A stretch of DNA of 64,000 bases from Thalassia testudinum (lineage: Eukaryota > Streptophyta > Magnoliopsida > Alismatales > Hydrocharitaceae). Below are positions 1 through 11,207 of this stretch, piece by piece. The position numbers and the translations under genes are program-made. The notes under the pieces are model-generated. The model saw only the letters and a list, made by a program, of their open reading frames with translations. It had not been told where the DNA came from and ran no database searches. The DNA lies in assembly GCA_037157565.1 (NCBI GenBank), contig JAZHRO010000022.1, positions 7,068,001 to 7,132,000 of the forward strand. The letters are read 5' to 3'. Numbering within the stretch: position 1 is the first letter of the stretch; each line of letters opens with the position of its first letter.

Positions 1-919
1 CAAGGGCGAGCCCAGTGTATATCTCCTTGGCTTATTCTACTCCCCCACTTCTTCCCTAAGTGTTTTGGGAATTTTTGTACATTTTTGTGAGCTGGGCTCT
101 GGTCAACCGGCCAATGGGCTGTTACCTACGGCAACTTGCCAGCCATACTCGTGTGGTGAAGTGTGGTTTTATTTATTTATTTTTATTTATTTTCTCCTTT
201 TTCTATTATATATATATTTCTTTTTATCTTTTTTTTCTAAGTAGGTGGCTTCCCTGATCTAAGATTTACCTAAAGGCAGTATAAAGAAAATGATCTTATG
301 GCTGAGCTCTGGACAACTAGCCGATGAGTTGTTACCACCAACAACTTGCTAGTCATACCACCCAAGTCGGTCCATTAGCTACCTGATTTCCATAAAAACC
401 ACAGGAAAGTGAGTCAGTGCGAATAGTGTGTAGATGCTTCGCCTTAAAAATCCCTCCAAATCAAAGGGCAGGTTGATAAGTTGCATACTTATCATCCTAA
501 TTTATTTACCAAATTAAAATGAATTTGGATTGGTGAGGACTCGAGACTAAGTCCACATTCGAGTGGACACCCGGACTAATTAAGCTCGAGGGCTTGAAAA
601 ATCTAAGTATTCAGATCTCAAAGTGTCAAATTCTAAAGTTTGCAACTCTTAATGCCTAAGTTTTCATCTCCTAATTCTCTCTTTTTTTTTAATAGAAAAA
701 TAGGAAATTACTATTATGGTTGACGAACAGATTCATAAGCAATATCCACCACCCCATGCTTAGCTAATGTAATGTCCTCATTGTTAAAAATGAAAGCATA
801 CAGGAGAGTAGAAGTGGAAGAATAACACCTAGATTTTGTGAGATTCAGGTCAGCTCGGAACAGTCTTTACACGTGCTGAGTTTAGTGCCTTCAGCTAGGC
901 AATGATCGACCTACGGTGG
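1..919 (-). other. 3' noncoding region of element A
   Basis: This lies between integrase and the off-window 3' LTR, the place where some Athila elements carry an env-like gene. I see no credible env ORF. It holds the internal G-tract motif (746-776) and two copies of a 55-65-bp motif (about 99-166 and 297-363) that also occurs twice in H at 56357-56425 and 56565-56640. The rest is AT-rich, with a T-rich tract around 170-240. Confidence 0.7.
746..776 (-). promoter_or_regulatory. internal polypurine-like G-tract motif, element A
   Basis: Read on the minus strand, the segment runs from GGACATTACATTAGC to TAAGCATGGGGTGGTGG. The same arrangement, GACATTGCAT followed by GCATGGGGG, occurs after integrase in F, C1, C2 and H and after the ORF in B. 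Its core resembles the 3' polypurine tract beside the LTR, so it may be a second plus-strand priming site; that role is inferred. Confidence 0.5.
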
Positions 920-2285
920 TTAGGGCAAGGTAAAAGTAACCTTGTCTGAGATGGGTTCAAGGAGCACATGGTCAACAAAGGGTTTGAGATACTGTCCGTT
1001 GACCTTAAAAGAATTACCCATCTTTGGGTCAGAGATTTCAATGGCCCCATTAGGGAAAATCCACTCAATAACGAACGTGCCATCCCACTTAGACCTAAGT
1101 TTGCCGGGGAAGAGCTTCAATCGAGAATTAAAAAGCCAGACCTTCTGGTTCGATTCAAAGCTCTTTCGTGAAATCATCTAGTCATGGAGAGCTTTGGTAC
1201 TTGCCTTATAAATCTTGGAATTTTTATAGGCATCGTTTCTAAGCTCCTCCAACTCAGATAGTTGGAGTTTCCTTATTTTCCTGGCTAACTCTAGGTCCAA
1301 ATTACATTTCCTGATGGCCCAAAATGCTCGGTGTTCTAGTTCTACGGGAAGATGACATGCCTTACCGAATACCAGACAAAACGGAGACATACCGATAGGC
1401 ATTTTGTACGTCGTACAGTAGGCCTAAAGTGCATCGTCAAGCTTTTGGGACCAATCCTTCCAATTAGGCCTCACAGTTTTCTGCAAAATGTTTTTAATCT
1501 CCCGATTGGAGACCTTGGCCTGTCCGTTCGTCTGGGGGTGGTACGGTGTGGAAATCCGATGATTCACCTTGTATTTCCCTAGTAAATTCTAAAAGTGGGC
1601 ATGAGTGAAATGTGTGCCACCATTACTAATAATTGCCCGAGGAACCCCAAACCGATCAAAGATATTCTTCTTCACAAAATCGATGACCACCTTGTGGTCA
1701 TTGGTCCGGGTGGGGATTGCCACAATCCATTTGGACACATAATCAACAGCGACCAGAATATACTGGTGTCCAAATAAAGGAGGGAAGGGTCCCATGAAGT
1801 CGATGCCCCAAATGTCAAAAATTTCGATGGGAAGTATTGGGTTCAAGAGTATCATATCTCTCTTAGGCATGTTCCCAAGTGTCTGGCATCAGGTGCACAA
1901 CTTTGAGAATTCCTAGGCATCCTTCAATAATGGCGGCCAATAGAATCCAAATTGCAAGATTTTTGCTGCTGCCTTTTTCCCAAAAAATTGTCCACTGCAC
2001 GCAGATGTGTGATAGAACTCAAGTATACTATGGAACTCATTCTCCGGGATGCATCGACGAATAATCTGGTCTGTGCCGGTGCGGTATAGTTAGGGATCGT
2101 CCCAAAAATAATATTTGGCCTCAGACATAAGTCTGTCTCGTAGTTGTTTGGTCCAATCCTGGGGGACTTGACCAATGGCTAGATAATTGACGATATCCGC
2201 AAACCAGGGGGTTTGCATACCTGAGACTGTAAGGATAGTCTCATCCGGAAAAGTGTCAGCAATTGAGATATCTGGATGAAGAGAA
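920..2285 (-). pseudogene. integrase of element A, catalytically disrupted
   Basis: This is a Ty3/gypsy integrase (strand transfer of element cDNA into the host genome). The catalytic core begins near 1870, with the first Asp in WGIDFMGPF (about 1820). The expected second Asp in the ISDGG motif reads ISNGG (near 1640), and the expected Glu in GQAEVSNRE reads GQAKVSNRE (near 1515). Both look like G-to-A changes on the coding strand. The C-terminal part includes [18 protein letters not shown] (1260-1370) and the final beta-rich domain down to 920. Stop codons near 1587, 1428 and 1177 and a frame change near 1870-1925 break it. With two catalytic residues lost it cannot be functional. Confidence 0.88.
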
Positions 2286-2711
2286 TCAACTAGGATTCTG
2301 AGAGGTGATCCGCCACTCATTTTGTGCCTCAGCTTTATCCCTGATTTCAAGATCGAATTCTTGAAGCAACAAAATCCAGCGAATAAGCTGAGGTTTGGCA
2401 TCCTTTTTTGCCAAGAGATGTTTCAAGGTCAAGTGGTCGGTATAGATGATAACACGAGAACCCAAAAGATAAGCCCTAGATTTTTCTAAGGCGAACACTA
2501 CAGCTAGTAATTATTTTTCAGTCACGGTGTAGTTCCTCTGGGCCTCGTCCAGAGTCTTACTAGTGAAGTAGATTACAGAGGGCTTTTTCTCAATATTCTG
2601 ACCCAAGACAGCCCCGACAGCATAATCAAATATGTCATCCATAATCTCAAATGGGGCTATCCAGACTGGTGGATGCAACATCGGGGCACAGGTGACTGCC
2701 GTTTTCAATAA
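2286..2711 (-). pseudogene. RNase H domain of element A
   Basis: Typical Ty3/gypsy RNase H sequence is visible: VIYFTSKTLDEAQRNYTVTEK (2511-2580), then [20 protein letters not shown] with [20 protein letters not shown] (2380-2495), ending near NEWRITSQN. The domain degrades the RNA strand during reverse transcription. A stop interrupts the frame near 2508-2510, and the domain lies in a different frame from the RT upstream, so a frameshift lies at about 2709-2772. It is part of a decayed pol polyprotein. Confidence 0.85.
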
Positions 2712-2772
2712 ATCGAATGCCTTATAGCATGATTCATTAACTCAAACGGCGTGTCTTTAGCTAGAAGGTTAT

Positions 2773-3801
2773 TCAAGGGCTGAGCAACCTTTGAGAAATC
2801 TTTAATGAATCTTCTGTAAAACCCACATGCCCAAGGAAAGAGCGGATCTGTTTTATGGATGTGGGTGGAGGAAGTCTAGAGATAGCATCCACCTTAACTT
2901 TATCAACTTCAATACCCCGACTAGAGACCACATGACCCAAGACAATTCCTTCCTGAGTCATAAAGTGGCTCTTTTCCCAGCTAAGGACCAATCGTGTTTT
3001 GATGCTTCTCTGGAGGATCAATTCCAGGTTAGCCAGACAGGACTCAAAAGAATATCCAAAAACAGAGAAATCATCCATGAACACCTCAAGATAATCTCCC
3101 ACCATGTCAGAAAAGATAGCCAGCATGCACCTTTTAAAAGTCGCGGGTGCATTGCAAAGCCCGAATAGCATTCTACGGAATTCGAAGGTTCCATAGGGAC
3201 ATGTGAAAGTTGTCTTTTCCTGATCTTCGGGATAGATAAGGACTTGGTTATATCCCGAATAACCATCCAGGAAACAAAAGTATTTTTGCCTAGCTAACCT
3301 TGTAAGGATTTGATCGATAAATGGCAAGGGAAAGTGATCCTTTTTGGTGGTTGTGTTCAGCTTCCTATAGTCAATATAGACTCTCCAATCAAAAGTTGAA
3401 CGAGTGGTGAAGGTTTCCCCTTTCTCATTAGTCGTAACGGTTATTCCTGCCTTCTTGTGTACAATTTGAACGGGGCTAACCCATGGACTATTCGAGATTG
3501 GGTAAATAATCCTAGCATCGAGACACTTGATTATCTTCTTCTTGACCACTTCTAGCATATTTGGGTTTAATCTCCTTTGCATCTCGCTAGAAGGGCAGGA
3601 TCCATCTTTCATGAAAATACGATGATTATAATAAGATGGCTCGATCCCCCTAAGGTCGTGGATGGTCCAACCAATTACCTCCTTATTGTTCTTAAGGACC
3701 TTAATCAACCTCGACTCTTGCTCCCTAGTCAAATCAGTACTAATAATCACAGGGAGTGTGTTTTCAGGTCCTAAGAACTCATATTTCAAATTTTTAGGCA
3801 A
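2773..3801 (-). pseudogene. reverse transcriptase of element A
   Basis: This is the longest pol reading frame of element A (342 codons). It starts near the protease-RT linker (PKNLKYEFLGPENTLPVII) and contains ordered Ty3/gypsy RT motifs: WRVYIDYRKLNTTTKKDHFPLPFIDQ, the segment with FAFRR-like FEFRRMLFGLCNAPATFKRC reading in pieces, and the catalytic box EVFMDDFSVFGYSFESC, an FMDD variant of YxDD usual in this lineage. It ends after GHVVSSRGIEVDKVKVDAI and FLGHVGF. The polymerase core looks intact within this frame, but the protease is in another frame and RNase H in a third, so no full polyprotein can be made. Confidence 0.92.
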
Positions 3802-3827
3802 GGGTTTTAATTCAAGTTGAGGTGGGT

Positions 3828-4409
3828 TTAGAATAGAAAGAAGGGAAGATGCTGGAAATGAATAAAATCAACAGCCTCTTCAAAGTGTGGCGGGTCTGCC
3901 ACAGAGGGTTGTGGGTTAGGTTCGCTAAAGCTGGGGGAGTCTTCAAGTGCACTGATTGTCATACATGTCTCAAGATCCTGATCCTCGAGCTCCTCAATAA
4001 ATCCACAATCCTCAAATCCTCTTAGCGCCTTGAAAATATCCAGAGTTAACTTCTTATCCCCAAAGGCGATCTCCATACTACCGCTCTCACAATTAATGTT
4101 GGCCTTGGCGGTAGCTAGGAACGAATGCCCCAGAATGATGGGCGTGTTTCTCAAATCATTAGGTACATCCATGTCAAGGACGAGAAAATCTACAGGAAAA
4201 TAGAAATCCTTGACATTGACGATAACATACTCAATAACGCCTCTCGGTGTGGTGACCGATCGGTCCTCTAATTGTAGCATTACTGAGGTTGTCCTAAGTT
4301 CACCTAACCTAAACCTCTCATAAAGAGAAGTCGGGATTAGGTTGATGGATGCACCTAGATCCAATAATGGTCGATCAAAAGTATATTCTCCAATAACGCA
4401 TGAAATCAA
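3828..4409 (-). pseudogene. aspartic protease region of element A
   Basis: This is a retroviral-type aspartic protease (gag-pol processing). The active-site motif reads LLDLGASINLIP (about 4330-4375), the DLGAS form typical of Athila rather than DTGA. The flap/C-terminal motif reads NTPIILGHSFLATAKANIN (about 4085-4150). A linker with an acidic stretch (EELEDQDLETC) leads to the RT. The frame differs from the RT (frameshift about 3802-3827) and from the gag C-terminus upstream (4406-4663), which overlaps its start. Confidence 0.88.
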
Positions 4410-6450
4410 GGGGGCACCTGGATCTTCTTCTTCTTCTGAGGAAGGTGATGCAGGATAATAGAACTTGCCTGCTCAGAGAGAATCACCTTCTTCAGAGTGG
4501 GTTCTCTCGGCTTATGCTTTTGAGTACAAAGATCTTTCAGGAATTTAGCGTAAGCCAGAATATTTTTAATAGCATCAAGGAGCGGAATATTGATCTCCAC
4601 ACTCTTGAATAAATCCAGGAGCTCCTCGTCGCTATCTAAGGGTTTCTTCTTCTTGGTTTTCAATAAGGCTTCAGGGAACGGAATGTGGGTAGTGTCTTCA
4701 ATTTCCAGTCCCTGGGCCTTATTGTCTTCTTCAATCTCCTCCTTCTCTCTCTCAAGCTCTCCAAGTTTTTGGCTCCTAGAAGGTAATTTAGGGTCCTAGG
4801 TCTGCTTTCCACTTCTCAAGGTGATGGAGTTGGCAGAGGCATATGGGTTCAGATCTTGAGGTGGGTTAGTGAAGAGTGGAGGGTCTTGGTTGGTCATGTA
4901 ACCAGAAGAAGAAGAAGAGGCAGCCTACTCAACCACCTGAGCATGCGCATGTGGGCCCCTTTGATCTCCGTACCCTTGAGCTCTATTGCCCGGATTTTGC
5001 ACACTGCGCGGGTTAGGTACGGGTTGGGATGGTAGAGATCCGGGTTGTCGGTTGTTAGCAATAATCCCGGATTGCAAGCTGTCCAATGATGTTTCATTTG
5101 CTGCATAAGCTGAAGCATGGACCCTTGCATTTCCACCATCTGCCGATTTAAGTCAACCTGCCCTGCAGGTTGTTGGGCATTCCAAGATGGTTGATTAACC
5201 GGTCTTGGGGGCAACTGGGTATATACTTGACCCTGACCCATAGGTCTTTGAGATGCATAGTTGCTGGGTTGTGTTTGGGTCTGTTGCCCCTGACTTTTCC
5301 AAGAGTAGTTAGGGTGGTTTCTCCAACCTGAGTTATAAGTGTTGCAATACGGGTTGGACCTAACATTCTCTTGCATTGCGTATGCATCCTCATAGGGCGA
5401 GGATGGAGAAGAGGAAGGATCAGAAAAGCTGGGATCAAAGGCCCTAGTTTGGAACCCATAAGGTTCCGAGAAATCCTGGCTCACAGGTTAAGCCGATTCG
5501 GGTTGGTTCACGAACTCCCACCCCATGGGAGCTCGTGAGAAATGGAATCCTGAATTCTGGGATTGAGTAGGTGTAGAAGTGTTTCCTGAATTCCCAGACA
5601 TCCATTCTTCCATTCTTTTAGCAACCAAGTCCATTTTATCTAGTTTATTACAAATTAATTCCATGTCAAATGAATGAGAATCCTGGATCTCATTAGCACT
5701 TGACCTAGGTTGTTGGGACCGGTTGAATGCATCCATGGAGGCATGATTAATTGAGTTCTCGCTCATTTGCTCAAATAGGTGGTATGCGCTATCTGCATCC
5801 TTGCTGTGGAAATTGCCTCCGCAGGAAGCGTCCACGTGATTACGGAGTTGCTCAACCAACCCGTGATAGAAAATCTACACGAGTTGCCATTTTGGCACCT
5901 CATGGTGTGGACACTTCTCAAAAGTTCATAGAATCACTCCCAGGCACCATGAAACGGTTCCCCCGGCCGCTGGGTGAAAGTGGTAATCGCTCATCGCAAA
6001 GCATTAGTCCATTCGATATGGAAGAATTTCTTCAGAAAAGCCAATTTAAGCTCAGCTCAAGTATTGATCGGCCTTCCGACAGTCTGGTACCAAAGTGCGG
6101 CTTTATCCCTGAGAGAGTGGGGAAAGAGCCTCATGATCATTTGCTCCGGATCAACATTCCGAGCTTTGGTGGTCTGAACCAAAGTGGTCAGCTCCTCCAA
6201 GTGCTGGAATGGGTCAAGCCCATGAAAATGGTTAATCAAGCTTAAGACCTGGGGCTTGATTTCTACGTCTCCGGTGGGAATCATGACACCAAGACATTCC
6301 CCATAATTTGAAGGATCATAGAAATCCTTAAAGGGCCGAGCGCCCTGACCATTCATCTGCTGGAACCATTACTGCATCTGCTACAATTGTTCCATTTGTC
6401 TTTAAATCAGCTCCTGCTAGTCTAGAAGTGGTTGTTGAGTAGCCATGGGA
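4406..6450 (-). pseudogene. gag and gag-PR linker of element A
   Basis: Gag forms the virus-like particle. The N-terminal part (6057-6356) has the Athila gag signature around KDFYDPSNYGE, IEIKPQVLSLI and an ALWYQT segment. It continues through 5488-5859 (NSINHASMDAFN, NKLDKMDLVAKRMEEWM) and a Pro/Gln/Asn-rich linker (4894-5484) with YCNTYNSGWRNHPNYSWK. The last part (4406-4663) has EINIPLLDAIKNILAYAKFL before the protease. Pieces are in three frames, with stops near 5485 and 4890 and around 6360-6460, so this is a relic. No CCHC zinc knuckle was seen. The start is probably the ATG near 6446, where stops follow soon after. Confidence 0.82.
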
Positions 6451-7775
6451 TCTGCTTGACTATAGCTCAACCTTCGCCTCCTAGAATGGTCTAAAGGTCC
6501 TTCTAATCTAGGATTCAATGACCTCCTTCCAAGCATACACTAGAAGAAAGTCGGAAGGACGGGGAAAAGTGGGAACCCTGCAGCACAAGAATACAAGCCT
6601 GTCCTTAGAGGGGGGTAGCCTAAACGTCTACTAACTCTCAAAATCCATCCTAAGATTATGGATGATTTATGCTACTTATGTCCAAGCAATCTGGCCAGTT
6701 AGAAGGAGGGACTGGGGAGAAGGTTCTTCCTTTGGCTTGCACCTTCGATTCCTAGCGTACCCCCCAGCCGTGGTCGTTTGACACTACTCCCCTAGCTAGA
6801 CATCAGATGGACTAGCATAAGTAGGTTAATCACGAATAATCTCAATTTGGATCCCGATGAGCGAATGAATCCTTAGGGCCAACGTCTAATTGATTTTAAT
6901 TAGGCTTGGGAGATTGGTGCTTCTGGAATGTGATGGGCCCTTAATGGGTTGTGCCCTTAATGATCTGTTTGATAATATGTGAATGTGCACAACCAAGATG
7001 TTTCCAAGCAAGATTATTAGTGATGAGGTGAGTTTTAGGATTCAAATCTTACTTAATAGCCTTTAGGATTCAAGTATTAGGTGTTTTCAAACAAAAATTG
7101 TGAGGCAATCCAAGTTTTGAAAGCATGAGTTTGAGTATTTTTCATTTGTAAATCAAGAAAAATATGGAGTGCCTGGCTTGACCTAAATATTGAATCTATG
7201 GGGTAGCTACAAATGAGTTTCTTTTAAATTAAATGGTGCGGCCCAAACAGTTCAATCAATCGGCTCAACTGCACCACCGATTAAGGCACACAAAGATGTG
7301 ATTAATCTAATATGATTTCTACTCTTTTGTGTTGATTTAGTGTATCGGGTCCACAGGTCGGAATCCCGATTGAGAAGATGCAAATCAAGTCCGATTATGT
7401 GCCTCTGATGTGGGTGTATAAAGTATGTAAACTGATTTGTCCCACAAAAAGTATCTCTTTTTTTTATTTTTTTTTTCTTCTATGTATGCAAGGGGTGAGA
7501 TGAGTGGAGGTGGCAAAAAAACAAACAAAGCCTATCCTAGGGTTTATGCAAACACCTAAGTAGTTGGAGTCTTGGTTATAGGTGTGTCGAAATGAAACTA
7601 GTGGAGGGGGAATGTGGGAAACACTTACAAAGCACTCTACCCGCACTTTACTCTGATCTACCGCACTTGGATCTCCATGATAGGGTACCTGCAAGATAGT
7701 AGATCAAAGACAAGAAGAGTTAGTGCTATGTAAATGCAAAGAAGCACATAAAACAACAAAATAAATTATGTTGCC
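6451..7775 (-). other. leader between PBS and gag, element A
   Basis: About 1.3 kb of noncoding leader, as is usual for Athila. Segments align by eye with the leader of H (34120-34300 and 36040-36680), including the Gly/Glu-poor stretch around CCAGGCACTCCA (plus strand 7169-7180 in reverse) and the region ending at gag. No ORF of note; a T-rich tract at 7446-7480. Confidence 0.65.
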
Positions 7776-7793
7776 TCCCCGACAACAGCACCA
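7776..7793 (-). other. primer-binding site (tRNA-Asp-like), element A
   Basis: The minus strand reads TGGTGCTGTTGTCGGGGA, three bases inside the LTR edge. This matches the Athila tRNA-Asp-type PBS TGGCGCCGTTGCCGGGGA with three C-to-T-type changes. It primes minus-strand DNA synthesis. Confidence 0.85.
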
Positions 7794-7796
7794 AAA

Positions 7797-9281
7797 TGAT
7801 CTCACTCGTTTCATGTGTTTGAAATCGAGGTTACAAGTAACCCGTTGTCGTAATTGCAAAACTCGTGATCAAATAAAATTTATATCGAAACTCCAAGGGA
7901 GTCCCGGGTCGAACACAAGGAAGCGAAGTTTACTCTAATTGAAGACCACGCTTCGATTTGTTTCTTTTTGGTGTTTTGTAGTTTTTATAATTTTTCTTGT
8001 TGTTTTTGAAATAAAGAGACAAAATATAATCACAAGAGATAGAAGTGAATTGAATATATTGCAAGATGTCTATTATAATAATCTATGAAAGCACAAAAAG
8101 AGAGGGGTGAGAAAGAATCTCCCGAAATAGCTATTCGGTGAGACGACGGTGCCTGGTGGAGCTCGGATGAAGGAGGTGAGGAGCGAGATAACAGAGGTGG
8201 GATGCAGGAGGATGGCAGGTAGAAGAAAGCTTCGACGTGGCTCTGGAATAGAGGTGAGAGGGCGGAGGTGATCTGTTACCGGAATGGAGGTGGGAGGATG
8301 GCTCCAAGACAACCTATGAAGGAGATGGGATAATGGAGGAATATTTAGTGGGATAAAGGAATGCTACACTAATAGGAGGCCTTAGGAGCTTGAGAGTAAG
8401 TTCTAATGGAGCGTTGGTATGCATGCTAGAGCTTAGGAGTAGGTGGGAGTAGAGTAGGTAGAGATGTGTTAGAAAGGAGGGGGTGTAGGTCCTTTTATAA
8501 TGGAGGAGAAGAGGCAAAAAATAGGTATGGGACCATTAGCGACATCCAAGCCGTCGCTGGATACGTTGATGTAGGTAGCTCATGTTTGCTGGCACTACGC
8601 TGGATTTGCTAGCGTGCGATGAATTAGTGACGGCTGTAAGCATCGCTGTAAACCTTCTAGTCTGTCGCTGAAGATCCGCTGCAACTCATGCATCGCTGGC
8701 GCTGCACTAGCATTCTCCGCGCGCGTACACGCTTCATGCGCTGGCACTGCACAATACACATGTGCGCCTCCGCACACTCGCACGCACCTACGCTGCTGTG
8801 CCCGTGCTGTGGCGCGTGCGTGTGCAGGGGTGGCCTGGGTTGCGCCACGTGGCGCAATCTGGGCTGTCCATTTTCTTTTTGTTGTAGGGGTTGCTACAGA
8901 GGTCGGATTGAGGTCGATTTTCATGCCGTTAGGCTACAATCGTCGACCCGAATCCATCTGCGCAGTCGAATTTGTCATTTAAAGCTCAAAATTATGTTCC
9001 CTATTCCCTTGGTCGTTGATCTTCCTTGGACTGCATATGGTGCTACGGGACTCTGATCGTCGTCTTGATCAGATCCGTACAGTCGGATTATCAATCCGAG
9101 GCTCCGAAAGAAATATCCTTTTCTTCTGAGCATAAAAAGGACCTAATTAACCTAAAATATATACAACTACTCTAAATTCAGAATGATGCATGCTATGCAA
9201 TATTTATAACATGATATGCAAATCTAAGCCTAGGAACATGCATGATTAGGCATTTTATCACGAATTTAAGTGAGTTTATCA
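7797..9281 (-). repeat. 5' LTR of element A
   Basis: The LTR is 1485 bp. On its own strand it starts TGATAAACTCACTTAAATTC and ends GAAACGAGTGAGATCA. A TATA-like ATTATAAAA (8493-8502) is followed by the R/U5 region. U3 has a GC-rich block (8590-8880) and the shared U3 head with ATATTGCATAGCATGCATCA (about 9190-9210). U3 is similar in layout to LTRs D, E, G and H. Confidence 0.85.
8493..8502 (-). promoter_or_regulatory. TATA box in LTR A
   Basis: The minus strand reads CATTATAAAAGGACC, a TATA element followed by a short pyrimidine/purine leader. It sits where LTRs D, G and H carry their TATA boxes, so it is the likely core promoter of element A. Confidence 0.6.
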
Positions 9282-10835
9282 GATATGCATACAAGAAATT
9301 AAAAATTCAAAAGAAAACGCATGTTTTAGGTTTTGAAAATCCTAAACCGATCGTCAAAATTTAGAAACACGCCCTATGCTTAAGATATGCAATGTCTTAG
9401 TGCATTAGGAGGGAAAAAGAGATCACCTGAGTGAAAGGCGGTCGATTTAGGATGGTCAAAACTTGCAGAAAGAAAGAAAAAAGGAAAGCAGGAAAAATTG
9501 ATGGATTACCTCCCATCTAGTACTATCTTTTATGCCAATTCAGTCAGGCATGAATTAATGCACAGAAGATGGGTAATCATGTAAATAATTGGACACCTGG
9601 ATGCCTACATAAAATGCGTCTTCGTCCGGATCCCTAGAAGATAGATTGGAAGAAATAAAGGGATCAAAGTTGGATGGAAAATAATAAGTGTAGCCCGAGT
9701 CTGGTCATGATTCTAAATTGGGTTGAATGCCAAACTCGGGCAGGTCTGGAGGCAGGTCCATAAGAAAGGGATTGGGGGAGGGGTGGTGAAGGGTGAGTGT
9801 AGTTAGTGTGGAAGGGTGGGATGGGAGAAGAGTTGGTGGGTTAGGGTGATCAAGGGGATCATCAAGAATAGATTTTGGTCAAGACAAGTTTCCAAAGCAT
9901 AGATTTCGCCGACCACTGATTCTGAGTCAGATTCCTCAAAAAATTTATGGTAGGGAAGGGTATCTATCAACATTGTCTCCACCATTTTTGAAATTTTAGT
10001 ATCTGAGTCAAAAAAATCATCATCATGGAATCTCTTGGAGGATTTAAAAATATCAAGAGTGGTAGTTTGGCCTGCGCAGGTGATATCCATTTTGCTTGTG
10101 TGGCAATTGATATTTGCCTTTGCAGTGGCCAAAAAGGGTCGTCCAAGGATTATTGGGGCATTTAATAAAAATTCAATTACCTCAATGTCAAGGACCAGAA
10201 AGTCTACAGGGAAGACACAATTCTGGACCTTGACCAAAACATTTTCAATAATCCTATGAGATTTAATTGTAGATCGGTCGACTAATTGCAGGGTAACCTC
10301 GATGGGTTTGAGTTCACCGATCTGAAATTCTTTAAATAATATCGTGGGAATGATATTAACTGAGGCACCAAGATAAAGGAGGGTGCAATTAAAGGTAGTA
10401 TCATCAATAGTTACTTAAATTAATGGCGCCCCCGGATATTTCATCTTAGGAGGCAGCTTGCTCTGTATGACAGAGCTTACTGTCTCGGAAAGATGTCCCT
10501 GTCCTAGGTTTTTGTCCTGCCTTTTTGGAGTACAAATCTCCTTCAAAAATTTGGCGTAGGCAGGTATGTACTTGATTGCATCTAGAAGAGGGATATTGAT
10601 TTGAGCATGCCCGAATAAATCCATGAGTTCTTCTATGGTGGGCTCAGATTTCTTTTTGCGGGTAGGGGTGGAGTGAAGAGCTTGAGGAAAAGGAATAGAA
10701 GTCTTGTCTTGAGGTTTTTGGTTTTCTTTTTATTCCTGATGAGGGGGTGGAGAGTCGATTTGCACGGGGATGGGGATGCCACCAGGTTTTTGTGACATAG
10801 ATGTGTCTACATCAGATATCATACCAGAACCTTTA
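9282..10835 (-). mobile_element. Internally deleted Athila-type element F (gag-protease remnant)
   Basis: This is a relative of C1/C2. The 3' region (9290-9560) matches C1 43180-43430 by eye, including the internal G-tract (9366-9397). It then jumps, near 9560-9720, straight to the protease-RT linker, so RT, RNase H and integrase are missing. Gag C-terminus and protease remain (9803-10740). At the left, element A is inserted and the rest of F is off window; at the right, F meets the Tat gag of element M near 10836 with no LTR, so its 5' end is deleted. Confidence 0.75.
9803..10740 (-). pseudogene. gag C-terminus and protease of element F
   Basis: The gag end reads LMDLFGHAQINIPLLDAIKY (10560-10624) followed by AYAKFLKEICTPKRQ, the counterpart of C1 47080-47181. 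The protease continues in another frame and ends with NAPIILGRPFLATAKANIN (10100-10180) and MDITCAGQTTTLDIFKSS. The active-site box reads LLYLGASVNIIP (about 10345-10380): the catalytic Asp is replaced by Tyr. Stops occur near 10415 and 10730. It therefore has neither a working protease nor any polymerase, and could only have moved with help from another element. Confidence 0.8.
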
Positions 10836-10837
10836 GG

Positions 10838-11207
10838 TTAGGAGGCCTGACTTGAAGTACTGGATGGCAATGGTATCATGGGGCCTCTTACATTTAAAGT
10901 ATTGAACCTTAAACTAGTCCAGACATGGCCGAAAGGACTCAATTCTTCTTTACCGGACCTCTGGCAACCTCTTTGGGTTATCTTTAATCCTCTATTGTCC
11001 CACGAAATATTGACATAACCTATCCGCCAGCTCTTGGAAGCAGGTAATCTGCCCAGCCAACAGCTCATTGAATAACTCATGGGCCGTACTAGATAGATAC
11101 GACGGGAATACTCGACAGAGTACCCCATCAGGGCAACCATGACCGAGCATCATTTGGCAGTAGCTCCCCACAAAGCTACTAGCATCCGCCATTCTGTCAT
11201 ATTAGGC
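10838..11207 (-). pseudogene. C-terminal half of the gag of Tat-like element M
   Basis: The minus-strand translation has the Tat-lineage gag core: YDRMADASSFVG, then GVLCRVFPSYLSSTAHELF, and FQELADRLCQYFVGQ (10992-11207), continuing through stops as ESFRP and TIAIQYFKSGLL to about 10838. These align with the gag order of Tat/Retand-type elements. The N-terminal half of the same gag, ending in EKFKQPVID, is at 30265-30927 on the same strand, so the gene is split by the 19-kb insertion N. At its C-terminal side it meets element F abruptly. Confidence 0.7.

Larger units (their letters stand above)
1..9281 (-). mobile_element. Athila-like Ty3/gypsy retrotransposon A (3' end off window)
   Basis: On the minus strand, from right to left, are a 5' LTR (7797-9281), a tRNA-Asp-like PBS, gag, aspartic protease, reverse transcriptase, RNase H, integrase and a long 3' noncoding region. 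This is the Athila order within Ty3/gypsy. The 3' LTR is not in the window: position 1 aligns by eye to about 56725 in element H, whose 3' LTR starts about 475 bp later, so the missing LTR should begin roughly 0.5 kb to the left. The coding region is degenerate, with changes of frame and stops. A is inserted into the 3' region of element F; bases just outside its LTR are GATAT (9282-9286), the expected right TSD copy. Confidence 0.9.

Noticed and set aside
8595..8924. 109-codon ORF on the minus strand
   Set aside because: GC-rich U3 of LTR A; frame not kept in related LTRs D, E or H.
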